NCBI GenBank assembly: GCA_016647705.1
Contig: CM028334.1
Coordinates: forward strand, 10,697,546 to 10,761,545
DNA length: 64,000 nucleotides
Direction of reading: 5' to 3'
Source of the DNA: Eucommia ulmoides
Taxonomy: Eukaryota; Streptophyta; Magnoliopsida; Garryales; Eucommiaceae
Part shown: piece by piece, positions 21,857-34,206 of the stretch
Numbering within the stretch: position 1 is the first letter of the stretch
Layout of the letters: the number at the start of each line of letters is the position of its first letter
Program-made: the position numbers and the translations under genes
Notes under the pieces: model-generated
Database searches by the model: none
Seen by the model: only the letters and a program-made list of their open reading frames with translations
What the model was told of the DNA's origin: nothing

Positions 21857-23578
21857 AATTTTGTTGGCTCTCGAGCAAAACATCCTACCATTAAATTAAA
21901 CTAACTACTCTAATTAGCTAATTTCTAAACTAAAAATAACGAATCATTAACAAATAGGAAGTAAACACATGTAAGATTCAAATTTAATCGAAGAAACCAT
22001 GTGGTCTTCCCTCAACAGCCCGTAATCAGATCAAGTTAAGGAACAACACACACCACGTGGTGTTCTAGAATTTCAACACTCAATATCAGTTAAAACCATT
22101 CTAGATCTATTTGAAATGTGTGTGTGTGTGAACTCAGATGTATAACGAATCAAACACCGGATTGCATTATTCAATAAATAAGTTCATGACTTAAACTTTA
22201 AAAGATTTAGGAAAACCATATGCTTGACTGGGCTCAACTATCCACTAATGTAGGTTTGGACATTCACAGAAATCAATAGGGCTTGGATTGGCTTTGAAGA
22301 ACGACCAAGGGTATCGTGGGCATAGAAAACAGAAAATCTTTATAATCTAACGATACCCGAGGCACAAACGCTTATCGCTAAATTTCTCTCGTGACCCCAT
22401 ACGTTGAAAATACAACCCTAAACAAGATATAATAAACTTGTATTCACTTGTCACTACAACTGAAATTAAGAACTATATTCACACATTTTTTTTTATTTTT
22501 TTTAACACACACCCCCAAACTTATTCAAATTTGTACAATTTTAGGGGCGTGCAAATACAACTAAAAGACTGACAAGTGAATACGCTAATACTCAAACAAT
22601 AGCCTTTCGTCCGAAACCCCAATCGCTCACTTTAAGTAGCATAAACTAATGCTACTTAATTTCACTCACTTTTGACTTTTATCCTTAGCGACAACGGTTT
22701 TTTAAAAGATTTAATTGGCTAAAGTATAGAAACAAGTTCATAATTGAAAAGTTTATGGGCTTCAACAGGAGAACGAGGGAATAAATTTTTTAGGTTATAT
22801 TCAAAAGGTTCAAGCGATAAAAGTGAAGGCCTATATCATGCCTCCGGAATGACCTCACCTATAATTTCGCCTCAAACCTCCCCCAATCAAGTTCTAAATT
22901 CCTTATTTCTGTCATAAATTTATTACTAAATAATCATCGTCAAATCGTTCAACAAATTATATAATGAGTCCATGCGATTGTGCGATTTAGGATCAAAATA
23001 ACTTTTACCTAATCGACATGCTAAGCACAGAAAACACACATGAATGATATCACCCCCGACCTAAATATACAATTAGGGGATAATTTTCATCATCGGGACA
23101 TGGCTCAGACGAACCCAAAAACTCGACATGCACTTACAACTTCATTAATTAACATTACTATTCTAAATCTAAAACTAGAATACATACACTAACTAAAAAT
23201 TATACATACATCAACGAAAATTTAAAATGTAACTTAACTAGACATTAACATCAACATTATAAATTAGAACGTCTATAAAGCATAATTGCGCATACATAAA
23301 CATCCATATAATATACATCAAAAAAATTTGGTCAAATTTTTGTTCATCATTTTCTACAAAAAAAAAAAAAAAAAAATCAAAATGGATGAACACTATGGAT
23401 AACATCACAATATAAACACCATATCATAACATAAACACCATCACACTCTCCCAAACTTTAATAAGACAGTGTCCCTACTGTCTGAGTAGTGAACCCAATT
23501 TCAACATATAGCATGTAGTGAAAAATATCTGGTCAAAACACATACCTAGGAGATGAGATGTGGAAGTCTCACCTACTA
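21857..23578 (-). other. 3' untranslated region of element B
   Basis: About 1.7 kb, AT-rich, with no credible frame. It shares blocks with A's 3' UTR (CCACTAATGTAGGTT, CTAGAATTTCAACACTCAA) and contains an A run at 23358-23377. Confidence 0.6.
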
Positions 23579-24619
23579 CTATCCTTGTGGGGGAACGTCA
23601 TCGCCACCACTGCTGAGTGTGAAAGGAAATTGTGGCAGCTGTGAAAGGTCACGCGACATCTATGGCATCTGCGGAAACGAACTCATGTCATAGCCAGATC
23701 ATTCGCACATGAACTGGTACACATGGTTATTATACTACGTACATTGCTCCATGTAGGCCCCGAGCGCTGTAATCTGGATATCAGTATTGTACTGGGCTTG
23801 GCGTAAAACCTGGATATCTAGTTGAACATTCCAGATATCTTGAGAAATACGCGCAAAATCATCTGGAGCTTGCTTGGGCACCTTAGGAACAGGGGCCTCA
23901 GAAGGTCCGGCCTCAGCTTCCTGATATGCTTCTCGTGCTTCCCTTCTTCTTTCGTCCTGTCCCGGTGCTCTTTCCTTCCACATTCGGTTTATTGATGATT
24001 GATCAATTTGAAGGATAGGGGGCAACAAATTATCTACTCCGATTACAACACCGGCTTGACTGAAAAGTTCAATAAAAAAATATGAAAAATAAAGACCTGC
24101 TTTCGTTGGTTGGGCGGCATAGAGAATCAATGAATAGATCAAATTTCCTACATTAATCGACTCTCCAGATTAGATTGCATAGAGCACCCGAGCCCTCTCC
24201 TTGGAGACATTGGAGTGGTAGTCCATTGGATATTTTCGATAGTTAGGGCCGGGAGGACTCTTTCCATACTCGCCCAATAATTTCTGATGGCCTCGTCAGA
24301 TGGTGTCGGCGGGACCACTTCCAATAGCATATTTAATCGAGAAACACTAAAATCAATTAGGCGGCCTCGGACTCTGGTTTGGGTGTCCGTCTCTACGGAA
24401 ATATTGGCATAAAATTCCCAGACGAGTGTGACATCAAGTCCACCGGAAGAACCGCCACAGGTCCAAAGCCACGCTGTTTGATGCAAGCCCTATTGTGGTT
24501 ATGCCTCTGGTAGTGTTCTTCTGCAGCCTTGGATACAAACTTTTAGTAGAATCGAAATCCGGAGGAGGCTCCAATACTTCTCCCTATCTTGGCCTTTTTG
24601 TTGCAATCTTTTTCGGCAT
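23579..24619 (-). pseudogene. env-like ORF of element B
   Basis: It starts MPKKIATKRPR at 24619, matching A's start, then meets a stop at once. One frame (24486-24148) holds DVTLVWEFYANISVETDTQTRVRG, the VxEFYAN block of plant retroelement env-like proteins, and SVSRLNMLLEVVPPTPSDEAI. The next (24142-23735) has IYSLILYAAQPTKAGLYFSY, an acidic/basic stretch, then a helical Gln-rich tail (QDIWNVQLDIQVLRQAQYN). The end, SSFPQMP to DDVPPQG, parallels A. Predicted length is about 340 residues if unbroken. No obvious membrane anchor is seen, so an envelope role is not supported by sequence; the label is positional. Confidence 0.65.
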
Positions 24620-25210
24620 GTTCTCTAGCAATCACAATCACATAATAGAACAAGATAACCAAAACCGAACAATGCAAATCAATTTTAAGAGTCCAAACCG
24701 TCATAAATACCCCTTATTTATAATGCGCATAAACTAACCACAATGTTTTCACACGAAAATCCGACAATGTAGCTAACAATTCTTTTCCACACAATACAAA
24801 ATCCATATCTAAAGATAGTCACTACCAAAAATCGAGCAAAAACCCATAAATAAAAGAAATTTCGCGAAAAAGGGACCAAGGGTTTGGGGTTTACTCCAAA
24901 TTCAACCATTTTTTGCAATGTAGATGCAAATCATCTTATAATTTCATCATATACATGAATTATAAGTTGAAAAACACTTACTTGATAGAAGAAATAAGGC
25001 CAAATGACTTGAAATCCATCGAAAGTGCTCCCTATGGTTGAAAACCCTAAAAATCCAAAAATGGGGGTTGGATGCTCGAATTTGGTGGATGATTTGAGGT
25101 TTAAATTTGTAATATGGAATGAGGAAGGTGAAATTTTTGGGGTTTTGCAAAGGTTTGGTGAGGTTTTGGGTTTTGGGAAGGTGGCTTTTGGAAATGTGAA
25201 GCAACGACCG
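24620..25210 (-). other. Leader region before env-like ORF, element B
   Basis: About 590 nt between the TATA-like site and the env-like ATG. A minus frame here (25204-24947) has no recognised domain and begins inside the putative leader; it is probably spurious. Confidence 0.35.
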
Positions 25211-25430
25211 TTTTTAATTAAATAGACAGCTTCATCGCCGCAGCGGTGAGGACTCACCGCTGCGGCGACGACAAGCTGAATTTTTTTTAAAATTATCTGT
25301 TGTGTTACCGCCATGGTGGTGGCTTCTTCGCTACGGCGGTGACTCATTTTCAAATTTGGCAAAACATTCTGTTGTGTTACTGCCACGACGGTGAGCTTCT
25401 TGTCGCGGCGGTGACCTTTTGTTGATTGTT
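25211..25430 (-). promoter_or_regulatory. Internal promoter-like cluster before env-like ORF (B)
   Basis: A TATA-like CTATTTAATTAAAA (minus, 25225-25212) is preceded by a cluster of the same GC-rich inverted words as in B's LTR. Examples are CGCCGCAGCGGTGAGGACTC near 25232 and CACCGCTGCGGCG near 25254, with more near 25310-25420. Placement between integrase and the env-like ORF equals that in element A. Confidence 0.45.
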
Positions 25431-25675
25431 TTCATTTTTTCTCAACATAACTCTTCACCACTTGTTTTCACCTTACTATTTCATCAACTTTTGAGTTCAA
25501 AACACATCTCAAAATATCCATACTTCTAGATTTATCACCAAACATGTTCCGAGACCTTTACGGCCTCCAAAATAAAATAAATTAATACAAAAGTTGGGTT
25601 GTTTCATAACCTCGAAGACATATCAAAAAGAATTTCTTGATTTAACGTCCCTAGCTGGACGTTGTGAATTTCGGC
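25431..25675 (-). other. Post-integrase linker, element B
   Basis: Noncoding. It contains a weaker version of the block shared with A and C (GTTGGGTTGTTTCATAACC to GATTTAACGTCCCTAGCT, 25593-25655). Confidence 0.45.
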
Positions 25676-26990
25676 CTAACCTTCAACGAGGGAGATGTTC
25701 TCTACAACTCGTTCTTCGTCTTGGAAGTAGTGCTTGATCCGCTCCCCGTTGACTCGGAAAGTTCGTCCATTTTCTCCTTCCAATTCGACTGAGCCGAAAG
25801 GAAATACTTGCTTGATCCGGAACGGTCCAGACCACCTGAACTTCAACTTTCCAGGAAAGAGTCTCAGCCTTGAATTAAACAACAAAACTTGCTGGCCCGG
25901 ACTAAACTCCCTCCTGACTATCATTTGATCATGCCATCTCTTCGTTTTATCTTTGTATAGCTTGGCATTCTCATAAGCCTTGTGCCGAAATTCCTCAATT
26001 TCATTCAATTGGAGGAGGCGTTGCACACCAGAAGCCTTTAGGTCAAAGTTGAGTTTTTTTATCGCCCAAAATGCACGGTGCTCCAATTCAACAAGCAAAT
26101 GACACGTCTTCCTAAACATCAATCAATACGGTGACATGTCGATCAGTGTCTTAAAGTCATACGGTACGCCCAAAAAGCATCATCAAGCTTCACCACCCAA
26201 TCCTTGCGATTTGTATGAACCGTTTTCTCCAGAATTAGCTTGATTTCTCGGTTAGAAACTTAAGCTTGGCCGTTTGTCTGTGGGTGGTATGGTAGCGCTA
26301 CCTTATGCGTAACCTCATACTTTGCCAACAAAGCATTTAGCATTTTGTTACAGAAGTGGGTTCCCTCATCATTGATTAAGGCCTGAGCTGTCCCGAACCG
26401 TGTCATGATGCTTTGTTGAAGGAACTTTAAGACCACTTTGGCGTCATTTGTAGGTGTTGCCACGGCCTCGACCCATTTGGACACATAATCCACCGCTAAC
26501 AAAATATATCCTCCTTGCCAAATGACGACGAAAATGGCCCCATGAAATCAATGCCCCACACATCAAACAATTCAAACTCAAGAATAGACGTTAATGACAA
26601 TTCATGCCTTCTCGATATGTTACCTACCCTTTGGCATCTATCACAAATTTTTACAAACGTGTATGAATCTTTAAACAAAGAAGGCTAGTAAAAACCTAAT
26701 TGGAGTACTTTCGCTGCTATCTGAGTCGCACCAAAATGGCTGCCACAAGGTGATGAATGGCAATGATAGAGAATACTAGCCATCTCTTCCTTCGGAACAC
26801 ATCTCCGGATCACTTGATCAGCGCATTTCTTAAATAGCAACGGCTCGTCCCACAAATAATACTTTGAATCGAAAAGGAATTTCTTCCTTTGAGCTCTAGT
26901 CAAATCGGGTGGTAACACATTACAGGCAAGAAAATTCACAATGTCCGCATACCACGGAAGTGCATTTTCAACTGAGAATAACTATTCGTC
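25676..26990 (-). pseudogene. Integrase of element B
   Basis: Zinc-binding part: YHCHSSPCGSHFG then CDRCQRVGNISRRH (26939-26500). Core: WGIDFMGPF (Asp 1), [13 protein letters not shown] (Asp 2) and [11 protein letters not shown] (26260). The next codon, where Ty3 integrases carry the catalytic Glu, reads TAA. The carboxy part (26122-25676) holds GQQVLLFNSRLRLFPGKLKFRW and SGPFRIKQVF, then ends SLVEG; no chromodomain is seen. Additional breaks occur near 26500, 26685 and 26130-26255. It would integrate cDNA but cannot here. Neighbours are RNase H upstream and the internal promoter-like cluster downstream. Confidence 0.88.
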
Positions 26991-27119
26991 AGGGAACACC
27001 TCTATGATACTAGACTCCTCACCAACGTCTTCTTGAATCAATTTTGACAAATGATCGGTAACAACATTCTCACTCTCCTTTTTATCCCTTATTTCAGCGT
27101 CGAACTCTTGCAATAAAAT

Positions 27120-27440
27120 AATCCACCTTATCAATCTTGGTTGGCATATTTCTTTACAAATAAGTACCGGATAGCCGTGTGATTCGTATAGACGATCACT
27201 TTTGATCCAATGATATAAAACCAGAACTTATCACAAGTAGAAACAACAACTAGCATTTCTTTCTCAGTCATGGTGTAATTCTCCTAGGCATCATTCAATG
27301 TCTTACTTGCATAATATATTGATCAGAAGATCTTCTCCTTCCATTGGCCTAACACCGCGCCAAAGGCATAGTCACTCACATCGTACATAATCTCAAATGG
27401 CATCTCCCAGTCCGGAGTGACTATTATTGAAGCCGTGATC
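27120..27440 (-). pseudogene. RNase H of element B
   Basis: Minus strand: MYDVSDYAFGAVLGQWKEKIF (27385-27323), then after a stop YTMTEKEMLVVVS and VIVYTNHTAIRYLF. In the last block the usual Asp of YTDH is Asn, a loss of an active-site-region residue. It continues directly from RT as in all Ty3/gypsy pol genes. Confidence 0.8.
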
Positions 27441-27444
27441 AACT

Positions 27445-28580
27445 TCTCCTTTATTGCCTTGAAAGCTTTCATGCAAGCCTCATTGAACTCAAATAAAGTA
27501 TCCTTCTCAAGTAGGTGACATAACAATTTCACCATCTTTGAAAAGTCTTTAATAAAGCGCCGGTAAAATCCGGCATGCCCCAAGAAACTTCGAACTCCTT
27601 TCACATTAATCGGTGGCGGAAGTTTCTCAATCGTTTCAATCTTTGCTCGGTCCACCTCAAGCCCCTTGGAAGAGACTCGATGACCCAAGACGATCTCCTC
27701 TTTAACCATAAAGTGACACTTCTCCCAATTGAGAACTAAATTCTTCTCCTCATTTCAGTCAAGAATAAGTGCCAAATTGTATAAACAGTGATCAAAAGAA
27801 GACCCAAAGACTGAAAAGTCATCCATGATGATTTCTATTTTCTCTTCCACCATATCCGAAAATATTGCCATCATACACCGTTGAAAAGTTTCTGGTGCAT
27901 TGCAAAGGCCGAACAACATACGCCTATAAGTGAACGTCCTATACGGGCATGTGAAGTAGTCTTTTCTTGGTCCTCTGGTGCAATGGCTATTTGGTTGTAA
28001 CCTGAATAGACGTCAAGAAAACAATAGTACTCATATCTAGCTAATCGATCAGGCATTTGGTCAATGAAAGGAAAAGGAAAATGATCCTTCCTCGTCGCCT
28101 TATTCAATCTTCTATAATCAATGCACACACGCCATCCCGTGATGGTTCGTGTAGGAATAACGTCGTCCTTATCATTTTTCACTACCGTCATACCTCCTTT
28201 CTTGGGCACCACTTGGACCGGGCTAACACACTCATTATCGGATATAACATATATAATTTCCGCTTTCAAGTGTTTCAACACCTCCGCTCTCACCACTTCC
28301 TTCATAGCCGGATTTAGCCGCCGTTGATGTTCAATGGAGGGTTTAAACGAATCTTCCATCAAAATCTTATGCATACAAATTAAAGGGCTAATTCCTTTGA
28401 TATCTGATATAGATCAAGCAAAAGTGGATCGATGCCGCTTTAAGATTCTCAACAACTTACTCTCTTCTTCTTCTTTCGTCAAAGATGATGAAATTATAAT
28501 CGGATTGGTTGAATTCTCTCCCAAAAAGATATATCGAAGATGCTCCGGTAATTGCTTGAGTATTAATCTATCGTGAGGTG
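27445..28580 (-). pseudogene. Reverse transcriptase of element B
   Basis: Linker: LILKQLPEHLRYIFLGEN (about 28560). RT fingers: ITGWRVCIDYRRLNKATRKDHF (28374-28050). First catalytic Asp: FLDVYSGYNQIAIAPEDQEK. A frameshift near 27960 follows, then IMDDFSVFGSS (27835-27800) as the YxDD-type active site, typical of Athila. The thumb is VKGVRSFLGHAGFYRRFIKD (27620). A stop at 28414 falls between linker and RT. It would copy genomic RNA to cDNA inside the gag particle. Confidence 0.9.
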
Positions 28581-28599
28581 GATTTGATTCCTCGGGAGA

Positions 28600-29738
28600 G
28601 TTCACAACTTCTTCAATCTCCGCCACATGGATAGAATCCTCTACATCTTTAGATTGAGCATCCAAAGTCAGCACGTAGTTCACAACATCAAGTTCTGTGG
28701 TAGAGCCTTCGTCACCAAAATCTCTCATAAATAAGGAATTTGTGAGAGCATGCTCTAATGAATCTGTCTCCATATTTGCAAGAAAGAACTCCCTCCCGCA
28801 AGAGTCCACAACATTAACTCGATTACATTTGGGAAGTTCATCTGAAAAGTTCATAGTTTTAAAAATGTTGAACTTTACCTCTTCATCATTAACGTTAGAT
28901 TTCCATTGTGCACATCGATTAAGGCCTTTCCCGTTGCAAGGAAAAGACTTCCTAGGATGATCGGGATTTCTCTATCTTCTTCCATTTCGAGTACAACGAA
29001 ATCCACCGAAAATATGAATTTGTCGACCTTCACTAGCACATCCTCAATGACACCTTTAGAATAGGTTAACGAACGATCCGCCATTTGGAGAGAGATCGTT
29101 GTCGGATTTGCACTCCCAAGTCTAAACTTCCGATAAACAGAAGAATGCATCAAATTTATACTAGCCCCAAGATCACAAAGAGCCTTATCAAAATTAGATT
29201 TCCCGATAGTATATGGAATTGTGAAACTACCCAGATCCTTCAATTTGATAGGCAACTTCCTTTGTAGTATTGCACTACATTCCTCCGTTAGCTTTACCGT
29301 TTCGTACTCCTCCAACTTTTTCTTCTTTGTCATGATATCTTTCAAGAACTTATCATAGTTGGGCATTTGCTCGAATGCATCCGCAAAAATAATGTTGATG
29401 TGAATCTTCTTGAAGATTTCACGAAATTTTTCAAATTGTGCATCGAACTTCCTCTTTTGGAATCTTTGAGGATATGGCAATGGCGTAGCTAGAATAAGTA
29501 GATTTTCTGAAAATATTACTCGCCCCAGCATCACCCTTTCATTTCTTCTTCTCTCCTTGACTTTCTCTTGGTTATTCTCCTCATTCAAGTCTTCACTCGG
29601 CTTCTCTTTTCTTTCATCGATTTTCACTTCAACTTCCTTCTCCACATTTGATCTTGGTTCATCATGATGAAACTCATGACTCACTCCCGGCTCATTTTTC
29701 ATTAGCTTGCCCACCTCCACTTCTCTTCCTCTCCTCAA
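28600..29738 (-). pseudogene. Protease region of element B
   Basis: One long frame (29738-28875, 287 codons). A charged linker (NEENNQEKVKERRRNERVM) leads to LGSFTIPYTIGKSNFDKALC and then DLGASINLM, the aspartic protease active site in the D-x-G-A-S form normal for Athila. IPIILGSLFLATGKALIDV is the flap and ILGR-like block. It cleaves gag-pol. After a stop near 28860 the reading continues as a linker to RT (28854-28600). This is the least damaged coding part of B. Confidence 0.85.
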
Positions 29739-29739
29739 C

Positions 29740-31089
29740 TTAATCGTCTTGCATTCTCTAGGGTTGGTTTCTGTGTTGCTTGGAAATTTCCAATTTGTTG
29801 TTCTTGGATGGATCTAGCAAGCTGCGCGATTTGAGTTTATAAAGAATTCACCGTGGTATTGGTGTTTGTACAAGTTGTATCGATCGAGTCAAGCTATGTT
29901 TCATGCTTGTTCAGCCGGTTATGCGTTTCACGCATCATAGTCTGAGTCTCCTTCATAACCGAACCCAATACTTTATCCAAATTTGATTTTGGATTATGCA
30001 TTAGTGGTTGTTGCATTTGACGATTGAATTGCATCGGATATCCCGGAGGTTGATTTCCATATCCCAGAGGTGGCCGCAAAGAGTTCTGGTTGTTCGCACA
30101 TGAGAAGTTATCATGGTTGCGAAGTCCAGGATTGTAATGAGTTGGAATGTTGGTAGCGGACCTAAAAGTATAAGCTCAATTGTTCAGAAAGTGGCATTCC
30201 TCGAACTCATTATCCAATTCGGATTGCGAACAACTTGCAACATTCTCCTCCCCTTGACTTGACAAAGCGCCTTTAGTAGATAAGGTGACCAATTGATCCG
30301 AGAGCTTGCACACTTGAGCCGATAACATTGCAATATGGTCAGATTCTTGGATAGAAGAGACCCGTCTTCCCATGTTCCTCTCATTCGGCCATTGATAATT
30401 GTTGGCCGCCATTTCTTCCAACAGTGCATTAGCTTCGGTCGGGGTTTTAGACAACAACGATCCCCCCGAGACAGCATCAACGATCGTTCTGGTTTGGCCA
30501 TCCAACCCATTATAAAACAATTGGGTTTGAAACTAATCTTGATACCCGTGTTGAGGGTACCTTCGCAATAGATCATTGAATCGCTCCCATGCTTCAAATA
30601 ACTACTCAAAGTTTCTTTGGCGAAACTGCACAATCTCGCCTCAGAACTAAGAAGTCTTGGAAGGTGAAAAGAACTTAGTGAGGAACCTTTGAGCAAGATC
30701 CTCCCAAGTATTTATGCTCCTCGGTTAGATAGATTGGAACCAACCCCGTGCTCTATCACGCAATGAGAAAGGGAATAACCTTAACCGAATAACATCCTCA
30801 GCAACACCATTGATCTTCACAGTGTCACATATCTCCAGAAAGGTTGCCAGATTGACATTGGGATCTTCATGAAAATTCCTTCCATATTGGTTTTGCTGAA
30901 CCATGTTGATTAGGGCAGGCTTCAACTCAAAATTATTCGCCTGGATTGGTTGCCTCCGGATGCCTGAATAATTATCCAGTATCAATGGTCGATAATAATC
31001 CTTAAGGAATCTCTGTGGGCACTCTTGTTCTGGAGCTGGAATGCCTACGGCTCTGGCGGTTGCGGGACGTTTTCACCTCTCCCGGCCAT
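29740..31089 (-). pseudogene. gag of element B
   Basis: The start at 31089 (MAGRGENVPQPPEP) is supported by B' (MAEGCENVPQPPEL). It then reads NNFELKPALINMVQQNQYGR and VAEDVIRLRLFPFSLRDRAR, the hydrophobic retro-gag core (30985-30725). Next come WFQSI..., YNGLDGQTRTIVDAVSGGSL and LLEEMAANNYQWPNERNMG (30520-30176), and a Met/Gln-rich stretch (30079-29894). Frameshifts or stops lie near 31040, 30720, 30530 and 29830. No zinc knuckle is evident, usual for Athila gag. Forms the particle that packages element RNA. Confidence 0.85.
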
Positions 31090-31254
31090 AGTAGTAGATT
31101 GTTTTTCTTTCGGTTTACGAATTCGTTTACTATGCCGCATGCACTGCTCAGTTCAAATAAATAAATCAAATAAACATATGAATTGAATGAAATTAAAAGT
31201 ATCGTGATTAACATTCAACTACTTGGTTACAATATCAACCAAAATTAAAAACAC

Positions 31255-31278
31255 CGTCCCCGGCAACAGTGCCAAAAA
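31255..31278 (-). promoter_or_regulatory. Primer binding site of element B
   Basis: Minus strand TTTTTGGCACTGTTGCCGGGG, two bases after the 5' LTR. It fits the tRNA-Asp-type site of Athila elements with one change. Confidence 0.85.
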
Positions 31279-31280
31279 CT

Positions 31281-32692
31281 TGTACGCCGAGATTTTATGC
31301 TCGCGTATTGACAACTCGCAAGTGCACGAGGTCTAAGTTTTAATATAGTATATCTCTTAAGATCGGATATCGTTCTACTGGGAATGGTGTAATTTAATTG
31401 AATATGGTGATTGGCATAATCTCGTATTTTCTCGACTAATAAAAAATTATTTGTATTATATTTAATCTACGAAGATAAATGACAACTATTAGGTTAGTTC
31501 TAATTACACTAATTACTTAGGTATTGATTTCTTTCACATAATGCATAATTGACTTCATTTAGTTAGCTGTAACGAAGTTTATCTATTCCGACAATCTTTG
31601 TATCAATAACTCCTCCACTACCTCTCCCAAGTGTAAGACGGCGGATTAAACGACTTTGTGTCAACGAAGAAGTCCCTCTCAATGCCTTAACGACCCTAGG
31701 TCGCGTGATTCTTGAGCCAACGTTATGGATTGCATACGTTCTAATGCCCTCCTAGGTTATTTGAATGTTACGTTGCGTTTACCATAGTCCGAATCTGGAG
31801 TTATCTCTCCCGATTGTCAAACCCCGTATTCTCGATTTATCAATACAAGCATAATATCAAGAATAACGGTAAACACAATAGGATTTAGACAAACATTCAT
31901 TAAAGTAACATTAATTCATTCAACTAACATTTACATGATTTCAACAACGCCTAAGTAACATTTAACTAATACTACATGATCTTAACTATATACCATACAA
32001 AAGAAGAGTGATTCAACATCATTAGATATGAAAAAGTAATTACAAAGATAAAAACAAGAGAAGAACGATCAAATCTGAAAGTGAAACGATCCACTGTCGC
32101 TAATGATTAATCCGCAAATGATTCCTCTTTGCCGAAATGATGAATCTCCTCCTTGATCTCTCAAAGATAGCTTAAGAACTCTATTTTAGGGTTAGGGATG
32201 CTCAACAACCTGCTGCGGCGGTAAAGTTTTTTACGAACTCTCTATTGTTTCACCGCCGCAGCGGTGGCTTCTATTGCTACGGCGGTGGAGCCTTTGAGTA
32301 GAAATCAGACTTCTCTGCACTTTCAGCACCGCAGCGGTGGGCCTTTTGCCGCGGCAGTAGACCCTTTGAGCATAAATCACAACTCTCTGTTGTTTTACCA
32401 CCACGGCAGTGGATCTATCGCTGTGGCGATGACTCTTCAGAAGGAAAACACAAGTTTCTGGACTTTCACCACCGCGGCGGTAGATCTACCGCTGCGGCGG
32501 TGACTTACTGTCATGAAACCTTTTTTATTCTTCGTTTCTTCGGCGTTCTCCTACCGTTTTGCTTGTTTATTGCTCGTTAACGTCTCTACACCTGAATTAC
32601 ATAAACACTAAAAAAACACAATAAAAGATTAATAAAACACTCGAAAACTGGCAAATTCGATTTAGAAATAGATAAGTATTTTACACCTATCA
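31281..32692 (-). repeat. 5' LTR of element B, promoter deleted
   Basis: Same ends as the 3' LTR (TGATAGGTG at 32692, GGCGTACA at 31281) but 1412 bp, about 159 bp shorter. The missing block corresponds to 21199-21356 of the 3' LTR and the junction is at 32210/32211. It removes the TATA-like site and the nearest palindromes; the outer part of the cluster (32211-32505) is kept. Confidence 0.85.
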
Positions 32693-34206
32693 CTAGGCAA
32701 TCAAATTTTGTGGTTTTTAAATTAATAAATCTAAAACAATTATGAATACAAAAATAAAATAAAATATGGATTTTCTATGAACTAATGTTCTAGGGGCTTG
32801 ATTTCATTTCGTTATTCTCGTGTTATCCTATTAAGAAAGTATTAGTTAATTCCGTTCATTCAATAATCAAGATTTTTAAAATTCACTCACTACCTCTCCC
32901 AAGTGTAAAGTGAATGAATATGTAACCACGTTAAAATCAATATCCCTATCAAGAGTTTAGATGATTACATGCGTCTTGCCCCAACCTTATGAATTACACA
33001 AGTTCTAATAATTTCCCGAAACATTAGAACTTGTGTTGTGCTTAAACCTAGCCTGAATTCAGGGCTATCTCTCCCGAGCGTCAAACCACGTATTCTCAAA
33101 TCAACCACAATATTATATACAAGCATACAATGGAAGTGATAAAATAGTAAACACAATTGAATGGTGATTCTAATTGATGAATCTAGAACTTGATTACCTC
33201 CCGGTCTCACAAGATCTTAAATTCCCAACTCGAATACCTAGGTGTTGATTTCCTCCTAGACTCACAACAACCTAAGTTATGCACTCCCAAATCCGGTTAC
33301 GAATTCAATCTCTTTCGAGTATAAAATTCGCAACCTAACATTGTCTAAATCATTTGCCACATGTATCAAATACATTAAACCTAGGAGATGTATAAAATAA
33401 AATTAAACTAACAATCAACAAAATATTCACAACACGGTTCAAAGAAAACTGCGTCAAGCCCTAAATCTAGATTACGAGCACAACATAGATAAATCCATAG
33501 CTAATCTTCTAAATAAATTCATACATGTAAGAATGTTCTACACAAAATTACAAATACAAACTTAAAACACAAGATTAGGGAGAGAGAAAGGAGGAGAAAA
33601 GCTTATTGAGGATTTGGGCTCCGGATCTTCAATCCTACGTACCATCGATGATGTTTTCTTCTTGATCTTGCATCAAAAAGCCATCCCCCAGTGTTTTCCC
33701 CTTCAAAATCACCTCAAATAGCTCCAAAATCGCCTCCCATGGTGTTCCTATCTCTCATCTTTTCAAAATAAGCCATAAAATGTCTATTTAAAGCTTCAAA
33801 TCTGACCGTCGACGCTGTAGCGAGCCTGAGCTCACTGTAGCAAGCAAAGGGCAGAAACACTGCCATTTGCGTGTTGCAGCGCGGTCAAGGTAGTACCGAC
33901 ACACGCTTCGTATTTTGGCCGTATCTTTCTCGTTCGAATTCCGATTAAGGTGATTTAAAAACCTATGGGACGATAATACGTATATATACAACTTCTATAT
34001 TTTTGGATGTTCCAAAATTGAATTGAATTATTATCAAAAAGGGTTTTGAAGTTATTGCATCTGAATCGATTTTTCATTTTTTTTTCCATTTATTTATAAA
34101 CCTACAAAACAACACAAAAACATATTAAATTAATAAAAATATTTGAAAACACACAAATATTTAAATCTAAAAGTACTTGATTTATCGGTAAATAGACCAC
34201 TCATCT
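32693..34206 (-). repeat. 5' LTR of element C, cut by B
   Basis: It matches the C LTR at 13549-15186 from the terminus (GATGAGTGGTC, first base changed) to the GATTGCCTAG word, then stops where B begins. The last ~150 bp of the LTR are absent. It is followed on the outside by CCTCC (34207-34211). Confidence 0.8.

Larger units (their letters stand above)
20269..32692 (-). mobile_element. Athila-like element B, near full length
   Basis: Minus-strand order: 5' LTR (32692-31281), PBS (31278-31255), gag (31089-29750), protease (29738-28875), RT (28580-27445), RNase H (27440-27120), integrase (26939-25676), promoter-like cluster (25430-25211), env-like ORF (24619-23579), 3' UTR, PPT (21856-21840) and 3' LTR (21839-20269). 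Total about 12.4 kb, normal for Athila. The right end cuts into C's 5' LTR at 32693. No target duplication can be found because the left end continues into B'. Stops and shifts in each gene make it non-autonomous. Confidence 0.9.

Noticed and set aside
25025-25225. Plus frame opposite the B leader
   Set aside because: Antisense to a purine-rich leader; not kept in element A.
32264-32503. 79-codon plus frame in the B 5' LTR with repeated Ala-Ala-Val words
   Set aside because: Translation of the palindrome cluster; no start context or homologous frame in the other LTR.
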